A DNA stretch of 64,000 nt from Amphiduros pacificus (taxonomy: Eukaryota > Annelida > Polychaeta > Phyllodocida > Hesionidae), in NCBI GenBank assembly GCA_949316495.1, contig OX439004.1, forward strand, positions 1,759,001 through 1,823,000, given 5' to 3'. Under the pieces are notes generated by a model, which was given only the letters and a program-made list of their open reading frames with translations, ran no database searches and was not told the DNA's origin. Positions 33,722-46,100 of the stretch are shown here, in pieces (positions within the stretch are counted from its first letter, which is position 1; each line of letters begins with the position of its first letter). The translations under genes were made by a program, and so were the position numbers.

Positions 33722-36700
33722 ATTGGGACAGATGATCCAGACATCATTACCCTCCAGGAAACTTTAGACAAGAAAGATTCTCCCCCCAAAATCAATGGAT
33801 ACACACCCTACACTGAAAAAAGTGAAAATAATAAGAAAGGTCTCGCAATATACGTTAGAAATAAAATTCCATCCAAAAAGATAATTGATCCTCTTAACTG
33901 TGGGACAGGTATAGAAGTGCTAGCCATAGAGATCACCCTTTCCACAGGTCCTGTCCTTATATATAATATATACTCCAATCCCAACCCATTCCACCAGGGC
34001 AAAATAGATCTCACCAAACTGGCAAGAGTTGCAAGCTCACAATCCATTGCTGTGTTAGGTGATTTCAATGCCCATCACCCCATTTTGTATTCCAAATATT
34101 ACAATCATAATGGCCATCACATCAATGCCCTCCTCAATGACACTGATGAATTGTCCCTGCTAAATGATGGTACGCCCACTCACATTAGAGGACACTGTTT
34201 AGACCTTACCTTCGTGTCCTCAGCCCTTACCCAACTTGCTAAATGGGGAGTACACCCCACCCTAACCAGTGATCACTATGGTACCACTCTCTTGCTTGAC
34301 ATTCCACACATCCCACCCCCTCCTCCACCCCCACCCAAGTGGAACGTTAGGAAAGCTGACTGGGACAAGTTTCAAAAGACAATATCTGACTGGTATGACC
34401 AATTTGTCCTACCACAGGACATAGACGAACACTCAGAGGCAGTCACGCAGGCTCTTACATTAGCGGCTAATGAAGCCATCCCTTTAAAGAAAGCAACAGG
34501 TACCCATCATACAAACTACTGGTACTATAATCCCACAATAGCTGAGTATAGGAATAGGCTAAATAGGACCAGGAAGATATATAGAAAATATCCCACCCCA
34601 CACAATAGGCAAATGCTAAGGGAGGTTAGCAAACACCTGCAGGAGATCTGCAGGGGTGCCATGCGTAGTAAATGGGAAGAGTGGTGCGAATCTTTCAATG
34701 AGCACACATCTCTCACTGAGCTCTGGAAGAAATTGAAAATTTCTAGTGGCAAGAAAATCTCGCCCATTCCAGACCATCCCAATCCCAGCATGGAATCAGA
34801 AAGACTTGCAGCCATGTTTGCCAGCAGGGCCTCGTCAGATAATCTGTCACGAAGCATTAGGCTCAAACAAAACGAATTGCTTAGTGGCAGGGACAAAATC
34901 ATTAGTGAGGCTTGCCAGGCAACACACAGAGCAGACATTCCCTTCACAATACAAGAACTTTTCAATGCTAGGAAGAAAGGTAGAGACACTGCCACAGGTT
35001 CAGATAAGATCACATACAGTATGATCAGCAACGCAGGCACAGCTGGGCAAATGATGATATTAGATCTCATAAATGCCTCATATCAAGCTGGCCAGCTCCC
35101 GTCAAAGTGGAAGCTTGTTGACATACAGCCCATCCCCAAGCCCAAAGAACCCACCAAGCCTAGGCCGATCTCGCTCACGAGTTGCATATGCAAAACAATG
35201 GAGAGATTAGTACTAAACCGGCTGCTGTATGAACTAGGGCCCTTTCACCACAACATCTTCGGGTACATTAAGGCAGTCAGCACCACCCACAGTATAGCCA
35301 CACTGCTTTCCATCATCACGACAGGTCAAAGCATTGCCATCTTTTTAGACCTTGAGAAAGCCTTTGAGTTAGCCAGCCCAAAAGCAATTTTAGCCACTTT
35401 AGCCAGCAAGGGCATCAAAGGCAAGCTACTTGCCTGGGTTGCTTCCTATCTCACAGGCAGGAAAAGTAGGGTGCGCTATCAGGGAACTTATAGTGCTTAT
35501 CATGCTCACGAGAACGGCACGCCCCAAGGTGGTGTCCTGTCCCCCACGTTATTCAACATCCTCATGAGCAGATTAGTCTCCCTCAAATTCCCCCCAGGTG
35601 TACAGCTGCTTTGCTATGCTGACGACTTGGTATTGACAGTCACAGGTAAGGGATTGACCCTCAAAGCTCAGAACTCGCTAGACATCCTATCTAGAGAATG
35701 CACAAACTTAGGGCTCAAAATATCTGCCTCCAAAACAAAAGCAATGTGCATCAAAATGAACACACCTAGCTCACAGCTCCAAATACAGGGCCATGCCCTG
35801 GATTGGGTCCCTGTGTATCAGTATCTGGGGGTGTGGATAGATAGCGCCTTTAACATGCACTGTCAGGTCAATTACCTCAAGGAAAGATGCCAAAAGAGAC
35901 TAGACGTCATGAGAGCCCTTTCTTCCATCAAGATAGGCCCCAAAAGTGAGATTCTCAGACTCTACTATTTAGCCACTACACGTAGCCTAATAGACTATGC
36001 CACACCACTGTTAGCATTTGCCTCAGATAGTGCAGTACAGCAGGTTGAGGTCATACAAAACAAAGCCCTCAGGCTCATATTAGGTGCCCCGTTATGGACT
36101 AAAACTGAGAATTTACAACTTGAGTCAGGCATCCCAGCTGTCCGAGTTAGAATAGCTCAGACCACAGCATGCTTCTTAGCCAAGGTTATGCACTCCCATG
36201 TAGTAACACCTCTTAGGAAAAGTACCAAGATAGCCCTCGGTGATGGTGGCAAAATGCCCTCCAGGAGAAATCACTGGGCCACCAGGGCTTCTTCCCTAGT
36301 GCTAGGGTTTAGAGATGGACTAGTATTACACAAAGGTGCAGACACTCCAGCCTCCAACTATGTCATCCCTCCACCCTGGAAGCCACTCCCGTATAGCATT
36401 ACATACATGCCTATGGCCAGCAAGAAATCAGACCTAGATAGGGCAGACATGCTCAGACAGGCTCATGCATCCATAGATATTGTTCGGCCCCCGGGAGCAA
36501 CAGTGTACTACACTGATGGCTCAGTTCAGGAAGATGGCAGGTCAGGCTCTGGTTATTGTCAGGAAGGTAGACAGGAATTATGGAGAAATAGTGACAATTG
36601 CTCAACCCTGCAGACTGAGCTCATTGCCATTTCATTTGCCCTCCTAGATGCCCTTCACAACAAGACAGGTCCAGTACTAGTAATCACAGACTCACAGTCA

Positions 36701-38290
36701 TCCCTCAAAGCACTAGAGAAAGGTCACCCCTTAGACAATGTTAAGCTCATCACGGGAGTTTATGTTACCCTGTATAAGTTACAATCAGACCATAGGGCTG
36801 TTGTGCTACACTGGATCCCCAGTCACATTGGACTTGAGGGTAATGATATGGCAGACGAGGCTGCGAATGCAGGCTCCAAGCTATCCAAGATATCAGCCCA
36901 TGTCCTCCCCTCTCTTAGCCAGACCAGACGACTTTTTGTCTCTGACTCAAAGGAAAGGCACTATCTCAGGCACAAATACAGTGTACCCGGTTCAGGAACT
37001 GCCAGATGGTATGCCATAGCCACTAGATACAAGCCACTCCCCAGACTAGCTGAGAACCACAGATCCCTACAGGTCACCATGCATAGACTTAGACTAGGCT
37101 ACAAGTGCACTTGGGAATTGTTAGGAGATATGGATAGAGCCTGCGAGCATTGTAGTAGGCCCACCAGTAAACCACTGTGGCACTACCTGCTAGAATGCTT
37201 TTACACAATGCCCCTTAGACAATATGACAATAGAGTATATGATGTGGAAGATGGCGCTGACCACACCCAGGCTGCAGCTGAGGTGGTCTATAATGCCTTA
37301 AACTTTGTGGATCTGCATTATATCCTGACTCAGTATCCTGTGCCCAGATAGGAACTGGAAAAGATCCCACTAGAACCCATGAAGTAGGCAGCCCGCATGA
37401 CTGACTGACTGCGGATGGTCAATCAATGGTCACTTAAGAGATCGGGTCACAGTGGCCACTGGCTGATTCCCCGAGGACACATTGACTAATTAAAACGGAA
37501 ACAAACCTGATCCTACCGCTGGCTGCAATGATGGAATGTATGTCCTACATCCCTACATTGACAGCCAGGGTAGATAAACCTAACACATTACTAACACATG
37601 CCACCCATAATAGTGAAAATGCCTGGCCTGGGTCACAGGTTGCCGGCTTTGGTTTCACAAGAATGACCAACAGCGGTTGCAGAGATATTCAGTGTATATC
37701 CTGCCCATAGTCGGCTTTCAGTGCCCCAAATCGGGCCATTTGCACCTATAATCACACACCACCCACCCCATAGCAATTTCAAATAAACTATAATTAGGCA
37801 TTTATACACATAATAAGATGGAACACATAATATAAATCTTCTGAATTATTCTGTCATCCAAAAGCAAACAAAACAAGCGTAAACAAAAAAGGTTCACTTT
37901 TGCCTATGGACACCCCACTGGGTAAAATGCAATTCTCACTACTTTTTAATCAAAATTTCTACATAACTTCTCATATATGCAACCCACACACAAAGTCTGA
38001 ACACAACATAAAACCACCTCTAAACTCACTATGGGTAGGTCCCCCTTTGACAATGCCTGGTTAAATTGTCCCCCAGCAAGGTTATTGCTCGCCCGCTCGG
38101 ATTGGGCGTAAAACGTCGTGGTCCCGTGTATCTGACCCTATCCCAGAGCACGTTAAAGAACCCAGTAGCACTTATCGAAAAGAGTAGGGGGAACCCGGTG
38201 CGAATGGTCTCTGAAAAAAACCTTTCAGTTAACCAACTCACAACAACAATAGTCCATTTGTCAATAGCAATAATCAATGACCAAATTTAA
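33719..38290 (+). mobile_element. LINE with endonuclease, RT and RNase H, mostly intact coding frame
   Basis: An uninterrupted frame runs from 33722 to 37351; the first Met is at 33917 (1,144 codons), but about 65 upstream codons already read as APE-type endonuclease (DPDIITLQETL, GLAIYVRNKI), so the copy is 5' truncated inside that domain. Later motifs: GDFNAHH and TSDHYG (endonuclease), YADD at residues 567-570 (RT), and RNase H acidic residues D867, E901, D925 and D980 (YTDGS, TELIAI, ITDSQSS, NDMADE). The C-terminus has C-X2-C-X9-H-X4-C at 1076-1094. This order is typical of the I/Nimb/Ingi group; the exact clade is not resolved. The 3' UTR includes CACGTTAAAGAACCC, a phrase I associate with molluscan LINE tails. 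The 3' boundary is approximate. The intact frame indicates a young insertion, after the local duplication. Confidence 0.92.
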
Positions 38291-38731
38291 CAATACATGA
38301 TTACAATTCACAGCAATCACACTGCAGGGCCGCCTCTCCAGGCTACGGCCCTCTTGCAATTTAATATTGCATAGATTTCATTCATTCGTTCACTGTTCAG
38401 ATTTACCATTACCAGATTCACCATTGCCTTATCTGAGTACGAGGTGTAAAGATTCATACGTGTTGTCAATGTTGGTTTTGTTTTGACATCCATTTTCATC
38501 TCCCCGTTTGTACCTAAAAAACGTATGTTTCCCGTAAAAAAAAACAAGCTTGATTGTGCTGAAACAATGGGCAATGTATCTCAGAAAGCTTTATCCATGT
38601 CATCATATCTAGGTTATTTATCATTTTTGAAAATGCTGTTATCATAAAAACTTATTTTTTTATTGGGCTAATCACTCAACAGCTTAAATATGATTCAGGG
38701 ACAGTTCCATTTTCCTGAATCTAAATATATG

Positions 38732-39785
38732 CTAAACTACAATGAACATGGGTCAGGATAAATGTGATATGCCGACACAAGAGAAACTACAATGAACATG
38801 GGTAAGGATAAATGTGATATGCCGACATAAGAGAAACTACAATGAACGTGGGTCTGGATAAACGCGATATGTCGACATAAGAGAAACTACAATGAACGTG
38901 GGTCAGGATAATTGTGATATATCGACATAAGAGAAACTACAATGAACGTGGGTCTGGATAAACGTGATATGTCGACATAAGAGAAACTACAATGAACGTG
39001 GGTCAGGATAATTGTGATATATCGACATAAGAGAAACTACAATGAACGTGGGTCAGGATAAATGTGATATGCCGACATAAGAGAAACTACAATGAACGTG
39101 GGTAAGGATAAATGTGATATGTCGACATAAGAGAAACTACAATGAACGTGGGTAAGGATAAATGTGATATATCGACATAAGAGAAACTACAATGAACGTG
39201 GGTCAGGATAATTGTGATATATCGACATAAGAGAAACTACAATGATTGTGGGTCAGGATAAATGTGATATGTCGACATAAGAGAAACTACAATGATTGTG
39301 GGTCAGGATAAATGTGATATGTCGACATAAGAGAAACTACAATGAATGTGGGTCAGGATAAATGTGATATGCCGACATAAAGAAACTACAATGAACATGG
39401 GTCAGTATAAACGTGATATGTCAACATAAGAGAAACTACAATGAACGTGGGTCAGGATAATTGTGATATATCGACACAAGAGAAACTACAATGAATGTGG
39501 GTCAGGATAAATGTGATATGTCGACATAAGAGAAACTACAATGAACGTGGGTAAGGATAAATGCGATATGCCGACATAAGAGAAACTACAATGAACGTGG
39601 GTCAGGATAAACGTGATATGTCGACATAAGAGAAACTACAATGAACGTGGGTAAGGATAAATGTGATATGCCGACCTAAGAGAAACTACAATGAACGTGG
39701 GTAAGGATAAATGTGATATGCCGACCTAAGAGAAACTACAATGAACATGGGTCAGGATAAACGTGATATGTCAACCTAAGAGAAT
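38732..39785. repeat. 50-bp satellite, about 21 copies (unit A)
   Basis: The unit starts GAGAAACTACAATGAACGTG, continues GGTCAGGATAAATGTGATAT and ends GTCGACATAA. The same satellite is in unit B with about 8 copies. The unit resembles HPGD exon 6 at about 33087-33145; the shared core is CATGGG(G)T.AGGATAAATG followed by YGATATG. The leftmost unit, with GACACAA, is closest to the exon. It lies between the HPGD last exon and the C9orf78 last exon. Confidence 0.95.
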
Positions 39786-40426
39786 ATACCTGACTTAGAA
39801 AGTAAAACACCGGGGTAAGAAACAGGTGAAACATTTTATTCATGAACACAAACAGGTTTTTCCATTATACTACTAATATTTGTTCAATATATCTGTGGAG
39901 TACAAGTCCTTTAATCCTTGTGAAGCCATGAAAAGTGTTTGTTGTGGCTTACATAGGAATTGTAATTTTCAGTCGTATGAGTTCTGAATGGTATTTTATT
40001 TATTACAAGTTTAATGCAGTGAATACAGCGATGGCAGATGGGGCCGTATTAATACCCATCTGCATCCGAAGTGTATGACATGCTGTAAATATATAAGTTA
40101 TATCTATGAATATGATATTTACAATGAAATGGTCCATTTGTAGAGAATCATACTTCAACATTTACATGCAATGTACAAGCATTTGCAGCTGTACAGACCC
40201 TCTTGGCATTATGTGTCTGGATAGTTCTTATTGAAAACATTAGAGAATATTGACCATTCTGGTATGTCCACCAGATGGCAGCATTGTCCATATCCTTGGT
40301 GCCAAGTATGGTCATGTCTAAATAGCAAACATCAATAAATATCTCCTCATTTTGTTGAATATACACATTGTCTTCTTGATATAAATGATTTTGTTAAATA
40401 AAAGTATGCATTCAGCCTGATTGTCA

Positions 40427-40980
40427 TTAATATCTCCGTAATTGTTTTTTGAACTTTTCATAATGGAAGTCATCTGTGGCCTTCTCTCCTTTTGGAGGTC
40501 GCTTCTCTGTGCCTGGAAACAAATAAAGTTTGGAAATTTAAAGTCACTGTGGCATTCAGAAATCTCATCATGAAACTTCACCAAGACTTCTGAATATCAA
40601 TAAATTAAAGTATATTAAAGTATATTTAAGTATATTAAAGTATATTATCAAAGTATATAGCTGAGGAACTTCTTTTGAGACAAATCATTCAAACAAAATT
40701 CTTTTAGAACAAAAATATTTTTTTAATCCTCTGCAACTATAATTTCAATATTGAAATGAAAATTTGGTGTGTTTTGCTTTACAAAAGTAAGCATGCATTT
40801 TAACATTGTGTCCACTTTCGAAGGATATCATAAGATTTGGTTGCGATTGTTTGCTATATTTACCTGGTTCTTCCGTGGGAGGTCTCTCGGCATCTCCCAC
40901 CCGGACTGGGGCTGGTTTTGGTGGCTCTTCCTTCTTCTTCTGATGTCGCTGATTGGCTTGATAGCTCTCCTCTATATTAA
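40427..40980 (-). other. Duplicated last two C9orf78 exons (unit A copy)
   Basis: Minus-strand exons 40864-40980 (117 nt) and 40427-40512 (86 nt, with TAA) match, in length, phase and splice sites, the last two exons of C9orf78 at 43609-43725 and 43187-43272. The encoded peptide is the same apart from silent or near-silent changes and ends in HYEKFKKQLRRY. The coding potential is intact. This copy lies 3' of the proximal copy, so it is probably a spare pair of terminal exons rather than part of the main mRNA. Whether any transcript skips to it cannot be told from sequence. Confidence 0.85.
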
Positions 40981-41393
40981 CTGCAACAATCAGATCATAA
41001 TGTTATAATCAACCGTAAGGTAATATTATCTTGGATAAATGGTATTAGATTAAGAGACACATTAATTGATGTCAAATGCCACTAAGTGTCCAGTGAGCTG
41101 AGTGAACCAGCATATCTCAGTGGGGGGTGGTGGGAAAACATTTATTCTTGCTTCGTGTCCCAGACTGACAGGACATTGGTTCATGAGGTGTGATTGACAG
41201 TAGATTTATGAAATAAATCAGTATCCAATTTATATTAGATACTTGTTGTCAAATAAAGTGTAAAAAAATGTCTTCGGAGTTAACCTGTCTTTGGAGTTAG
41301 AGAGTGATGAAATGGACAATCAAAACTGTCAATATAGTGTGAACTATATATCATGTCAGCATATGTTTATATGTGTATATATGGTAATTTCAG

Positions 41394-41505
41394 GCCGAAG
41401 CAGGTCGCTGACACGATGATACAAATAGTTGAGGATGATTCGATGAATGGAGTTTGTTTGAAGCTCACCGTCGCTGCATGTGGCCCGCATCATTTTGCTG
41501 ATGTC

Positions 41506-41508
<3 letters not shown>
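41394..41508 (+). other. Duplicated HPGD last exon (unit B copy)
   Basis: A second copy of exon 7, 115 nt, has the same polypyrimidine tract and acceptor (TATGGTAATTTCAG) and the same stop followed by (CA)n. The only coding change noticed is GAA to GAT, turning EDES into EDDS. The frame is intact, so it could serve as an alternative terminal exon, but a transcript would have to skip exon 7A and cross the LINE and the antisense C9orf78 exon copies in unit A. Confidence 0.88.
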
Positions 41509-41549
<41 letters not shown>

Positions 41550-42097
41550 CCACCTGTGTGTGAAGCTAATTATTTAATTCCAGTTAAATGTTCACTGTTC
41601 AGATTTACATTCTGTTTTTTTTAAATTGGAGTGCCAATTTGTCAACTTCAAATCTGTAAAAGATTGTTCCGGATAACCAGTCTGTATTGTATGTGGCATA
41701 TTGTACATAGAAATAAATGGGAACAAATAGAATAGTTATGCCGTACAGTGCTCTTGTGATTTCAGATGAGCTGCTCACTTTAAGCCTTGCTCCTCATCCG
41801 GGGATGCAGCCTCTATGATTCACCATTATTTTATCTGAGTTTGAGGTGTAAAGATTTTAATTCATACGTATTGTAGCTAAAAAACGCATGTTTCCTGTCA
41901 AGAAAAAAAACAAGCTTGATTGTGTTGAAACAATGGGCAATGTATCTCAGAAAGCTTTATCCATGTCATCATATCTAGGTTATTTATTATTTTTGAAAAT
42001 GCTGTTATCATAAAAACTTATTTTTTTATTGGGCTAATCACTCAACAGCTTAAATATGATTCAGGGACAGTTCCATTTTCCTGAATCTAAATATATG

Positions 42098-42505
42098 CTA
42101 AACTACAATGAACGTGGGTCAGGATAAACATGATATGTCGACATAAGAGAAACTACAATGAACGTGGGTCAGGATAAACGTGATATGTCGACATAAGAGA
42201 AACTACAATGAACGTGGGTCAGGATAAACGTGATATGTCGACATAAGAGAAACTACAATGAACGTGGGTCAGGATAAACGTGATATGTCGACATAAGAGA
42301 AACTACAATGAACATGGGTCAGGATAAATGTGATATATGCCGACATAAGAGAAACTACAATGAACGTGGGTCAGGATAAATGTGATATGCCGACATAAGA
42401 GAAACTACAATGAACGTGGGTCAGGATAAATGTGATATGCCGACATAAGAGAAACTACAATGAACGTGGGTCAGGATAAATGTGATATGTCGACCTAAGA
42501 GAATA
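42098..42505. repeat. 50-bp satellite, about 8 copies (unit B)
   Basis: Same unit as at 38732-39785. Copies are more homogeneous here. Both arrays share the same left and right flanks (GCTAAACTACAATGAAC; CCTAAGAGAATATACCTGAC), showing that the array predates the duplication and later changed in copy number. Confidence 0.95.
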
Positions 42506-43186
42506 TACCTGACTTAGAAAGTAAAACACTGGGGTAAGAAACAGGTGAAACATTTTATTCATGAACACAAACAGGTTTTTCCATTATACTACTAATAATT
42601 GTTCAATCATATCTGTGGAGTATAAGTCCTTTAATCCTTGTGAAGCCAATGCACTAAAGGTGTTTGTTGTGGCTTACATAGGAATTGTAGTTTTCAGTAG
42701 TATGAGTTCTGAATGGTATTTTATTTATTACAAGTTTAATGCAGTGTATACAGCGATGGCAGATGGGGCCGTATTAATACACATCTGCATCCTAAGTGTA
42801 TGACATGCTGTAAATATATAAGTTATATCTATGAATATGATATTTACAATGAAATGGTCCATTTGTAGAGAATCATACTTCAACATTTACATGCAATGTA
42901 CAATGCTTTTGCAGTTGTACAGACCCTCTTGGCATTATGTGTCTGGATAGTTCTTATTGAAAACAATGGAGAATATTAACCATTCTGGAATGGTATTAAT
43001 CCAGATAATGGGGCATACATCCATCGTCCACCAGATGGCAGCATTGTCCATATCCTTGGTGCCAAGTAAGGTCAGGTTCAAATAGCAAACATCAATAAAT
43101 ATCTCCTCATTTTGTTGAATATACACACTGTCTTCTTGATATAAATGATTTTGTTAAATAAAAGTATGCATTCAGCCTGATTGTCA

Positions 43187-46100
43187 TTAATATCTCCGTA
43201 ATTGTTTTTTGAACTTTTCATAATGGAAGTCATCTGTGGCCTTCTCTCCTTTTGGAGGTCGCTTCTCTGTTCCTGAAAACAAATAAAGTTTGGAAATTTA
43301 AAGTCACTGTGGCATTCAGAATTCTCATAATGTAAATTCCTCAAGACTTCTGGATATGAATAAATTAAAGCATATTAAAGTAAATTAAAGTATATTATCA
43401 AAGTATATAATTGAGGAACTTCTTTTGAGACAAATCATTCAAATTCATATAAAACAAAAACATTTTTTTAAATCTCTGCAACTATAATTTCGACATTGAA
43501 ATGAAAATTTGGTGTGTTTTGCTTTACAAAAGTAAGCATGCATTTTAACATTGTGTCTGCTTTCAAAGGATATCATACCATTTGGTTGCACTAGTTTGCT
43601 ATATTTACCTGGTTCTTCTGTGGGAGGCCTCTCGGCATCTCCCACCCGGACTGGGGCTGGTTTTGGTGGCTCTTCCTTCTTCTTCTGATGTCGCTGATTG
43701 GCTTGATAACTCTCCTCTATATTAACTGCAACAAGCAGGTCATAACGTTATAATCAACCGTAATACAACGTCTCCGGAGTAAACCTGTCTTTGGAGTTAG
43801 AGAGTGATGAAATGGACAATCAAAACTGTCAATATAGTGTGATTCCCCATTCAGAAGAAACTTTCAATGTGAAAAGAAAACTGAATGATGTTGACCCCCC
43901 CCCCCCTCAAAAAAAAGAATATCATGTCATTTGTAAGCATTTGAACTATATTTTGAAAAAAAATTGAATATTAGTTTTTAAAACATAACACTCCATACAG
44001 TGATCAAACGGCAAATCTACAAAAGATAAATTGATGTTTTACCCCAAGGTGATGCTATACATGCCAAATGCTAAAGCTATCACTGAAATCTCATATCAAC
44101 TTTACATTGTCTTTAAGGCATAAACAATACACTCAAAAGACAATTTCTTACTTGAAAATTTGAAATATGAAAAATCTCAGTCTCAAACAACTCTATGGAC
44201 AGTAAAATGAAAAGACAGACAGACAGATATTAATGGCTTCAACAGTACCCCTTCAGCTGAAGTTATCTGAGGAGTAAAACTGACTAGGGTGGGTGACATT
44301 AGTACAGAATACATGTTTGACTAGTGTATTTACAGTCTGGGTAAAATACTTTTCAGACAACTAGAAAGTTGGGCAAGTACCGGTAAGTGGAAATTTGCAC
44401 TAGCCCGGATCATATTACACAAGTCCAAACTATTATTTTTGTGTAATTTTTTTTATTAATGACATGTACTAAGTATGTACTATTTTTAGTTTTTTGCATT
44501 ACAGTACTGTACTTGGTAAGGGCAATTCATATTTAGTAAAATTAGCTACTAGGCAGTCAGGCTAGCAATGGGAGAAGGTGTACTAACGTGACAGTGTTTC
44601 TACCAGTCTGGGATTATAGGCTAGTGCTAAAATCCCAGACTGTATATAAAGTACACCTGGCTCCAAATACACTGCATCTTTTAAAATTCTTTTCTTACAA
44701 ACATTCCACATAATTCACTTTTTCAGATGTGCTCTGCAGTCATACTCAATAATAACTGCTATTTGATTAAATTGTAATTTGTGTATATACTACAAAAAGT
44801 CATCCTGATCAAATTTTAATGTCAAAATAAGCCAGATATAATTACATCTGTTATGCTGCACAAAGTTGACAGCCATATTGGTAGGGATGAACTCTTGGAG
44901 GCCTGCATTGCGCTTCTTCCTTCGCTCCTCGGCTAGTTTGGCTTTTGCCTCCTCTGTCTGCTCTATATTCTTAATCTTGGCCCTGAAAAAACGAATCATT
45001 TCAATATGTCAGTTTTATGGAAATCTTAAAACACTTGTAATATTTTAATATACCAAATAAATGATTCCCCAGGAATGTTTGTCTGTTTGTCTTGCAAAAT
45101 TATTTTGTTTCTAAAAAAACTACATTTCAGTATAACTGGCAAAATATAAAGGGGTTTATCTTTCTGTTTATGTTTCTGGAGTCTGGCAATTTGTTACATA
45201 ATACAGGGCATGAAATGTCCACCAGATGGCCCTGCATGACCTCATTTGGGGGGGGGGAGCAGAGGGGGCGGTTGTCAGCTCCCTGTCCTTGGGCCAAAAT
45301 GGGTTGTCAGGGATATAAGTCCATTACCACATATTCTTATTAATTTTGAGCTATCCGTAATGTTATAAATGGTCATAAACATTTAAGAGACATCACAACA
45401 ATGTCAAAATGTAACTCACTTGAATGCCTATATATGACGTCACACAGTATCAAAATCGGGGGCAAAAACAACACGTGTTATGGCCCAGGTTTTGGCACAG
45501 AGGCTCTATTGCATTTACAATGGGCAAATATCGAGGCAACAATGTTAATATGTGATAAGCCAAAATATCTTGCAGACAATTGCTGACTGGACAATATGTG
45601 ACAGAAGCATACTCACTCAATACCAAGGTCCACCTCTGGAATTCCAGACAACATTTGGTTGGACAACATGTCCTCTGATTTCTTCTTGTGGTTCACATCA
45701 ATGTCTTTGATATTATCAGGTAAGTCATACAGTAAATCTTCTGCTCTTCTTGATTTTTGATTTTTCTCATCTTCCTTTGTGATTCCCTTTTTCTTATTTA
45801 ATTCCACTTCAACATATTTCAACCTGTCAAATAGAGAAATCATTTTGATTATTCAAAATAAACTGGCAGGACTATTAACAACTCAATGTTTTTAACTACC
45901 ATATCATGAATTATGATATGATGAACTATGATATTATGAATTATTGTAGCATTAATTACCATATCATGAGTTACTATATCATGAGTTATTATATCATGAG
46001 TCATTATATCATGAGTTATTATATCATGAGTCACTATATCATGAGTCACTTTATCATGAGTTACTATATTATGAGTTACTATATCAAGAGTTACTATATC

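Larger units (their letters stand above)
41341..43841. repeat. Tandem segmental duplication, unit B (about 2.5 kb)
   Basis: The order is HPGD intron 6 end, exon 7 copy, (CA)n, unique spacer, 50-bp satellite, C9orf78 last two exons (antisense), ending CTGTCAATATAGTGTGAT at 43841. It directly follows unit A. It lacks the LINE and so preserves the pre-insertion organisation. Blocks such as AAGCTTGATTGTGTTGAAAC (41910) and TATGATTCAGGGACAGTTCC (42054) have near-identical partners at 38548 and 38690. Confidence 0.93.

Noticed and set aside
40427-43272. Four tandem terminal exons all joined into one C9orf78 protein
   Set aside because: Each pair ends with a TAA stop and repeats the same C-terminal peptide, so they are duplicate alternatives and not a longer protein.
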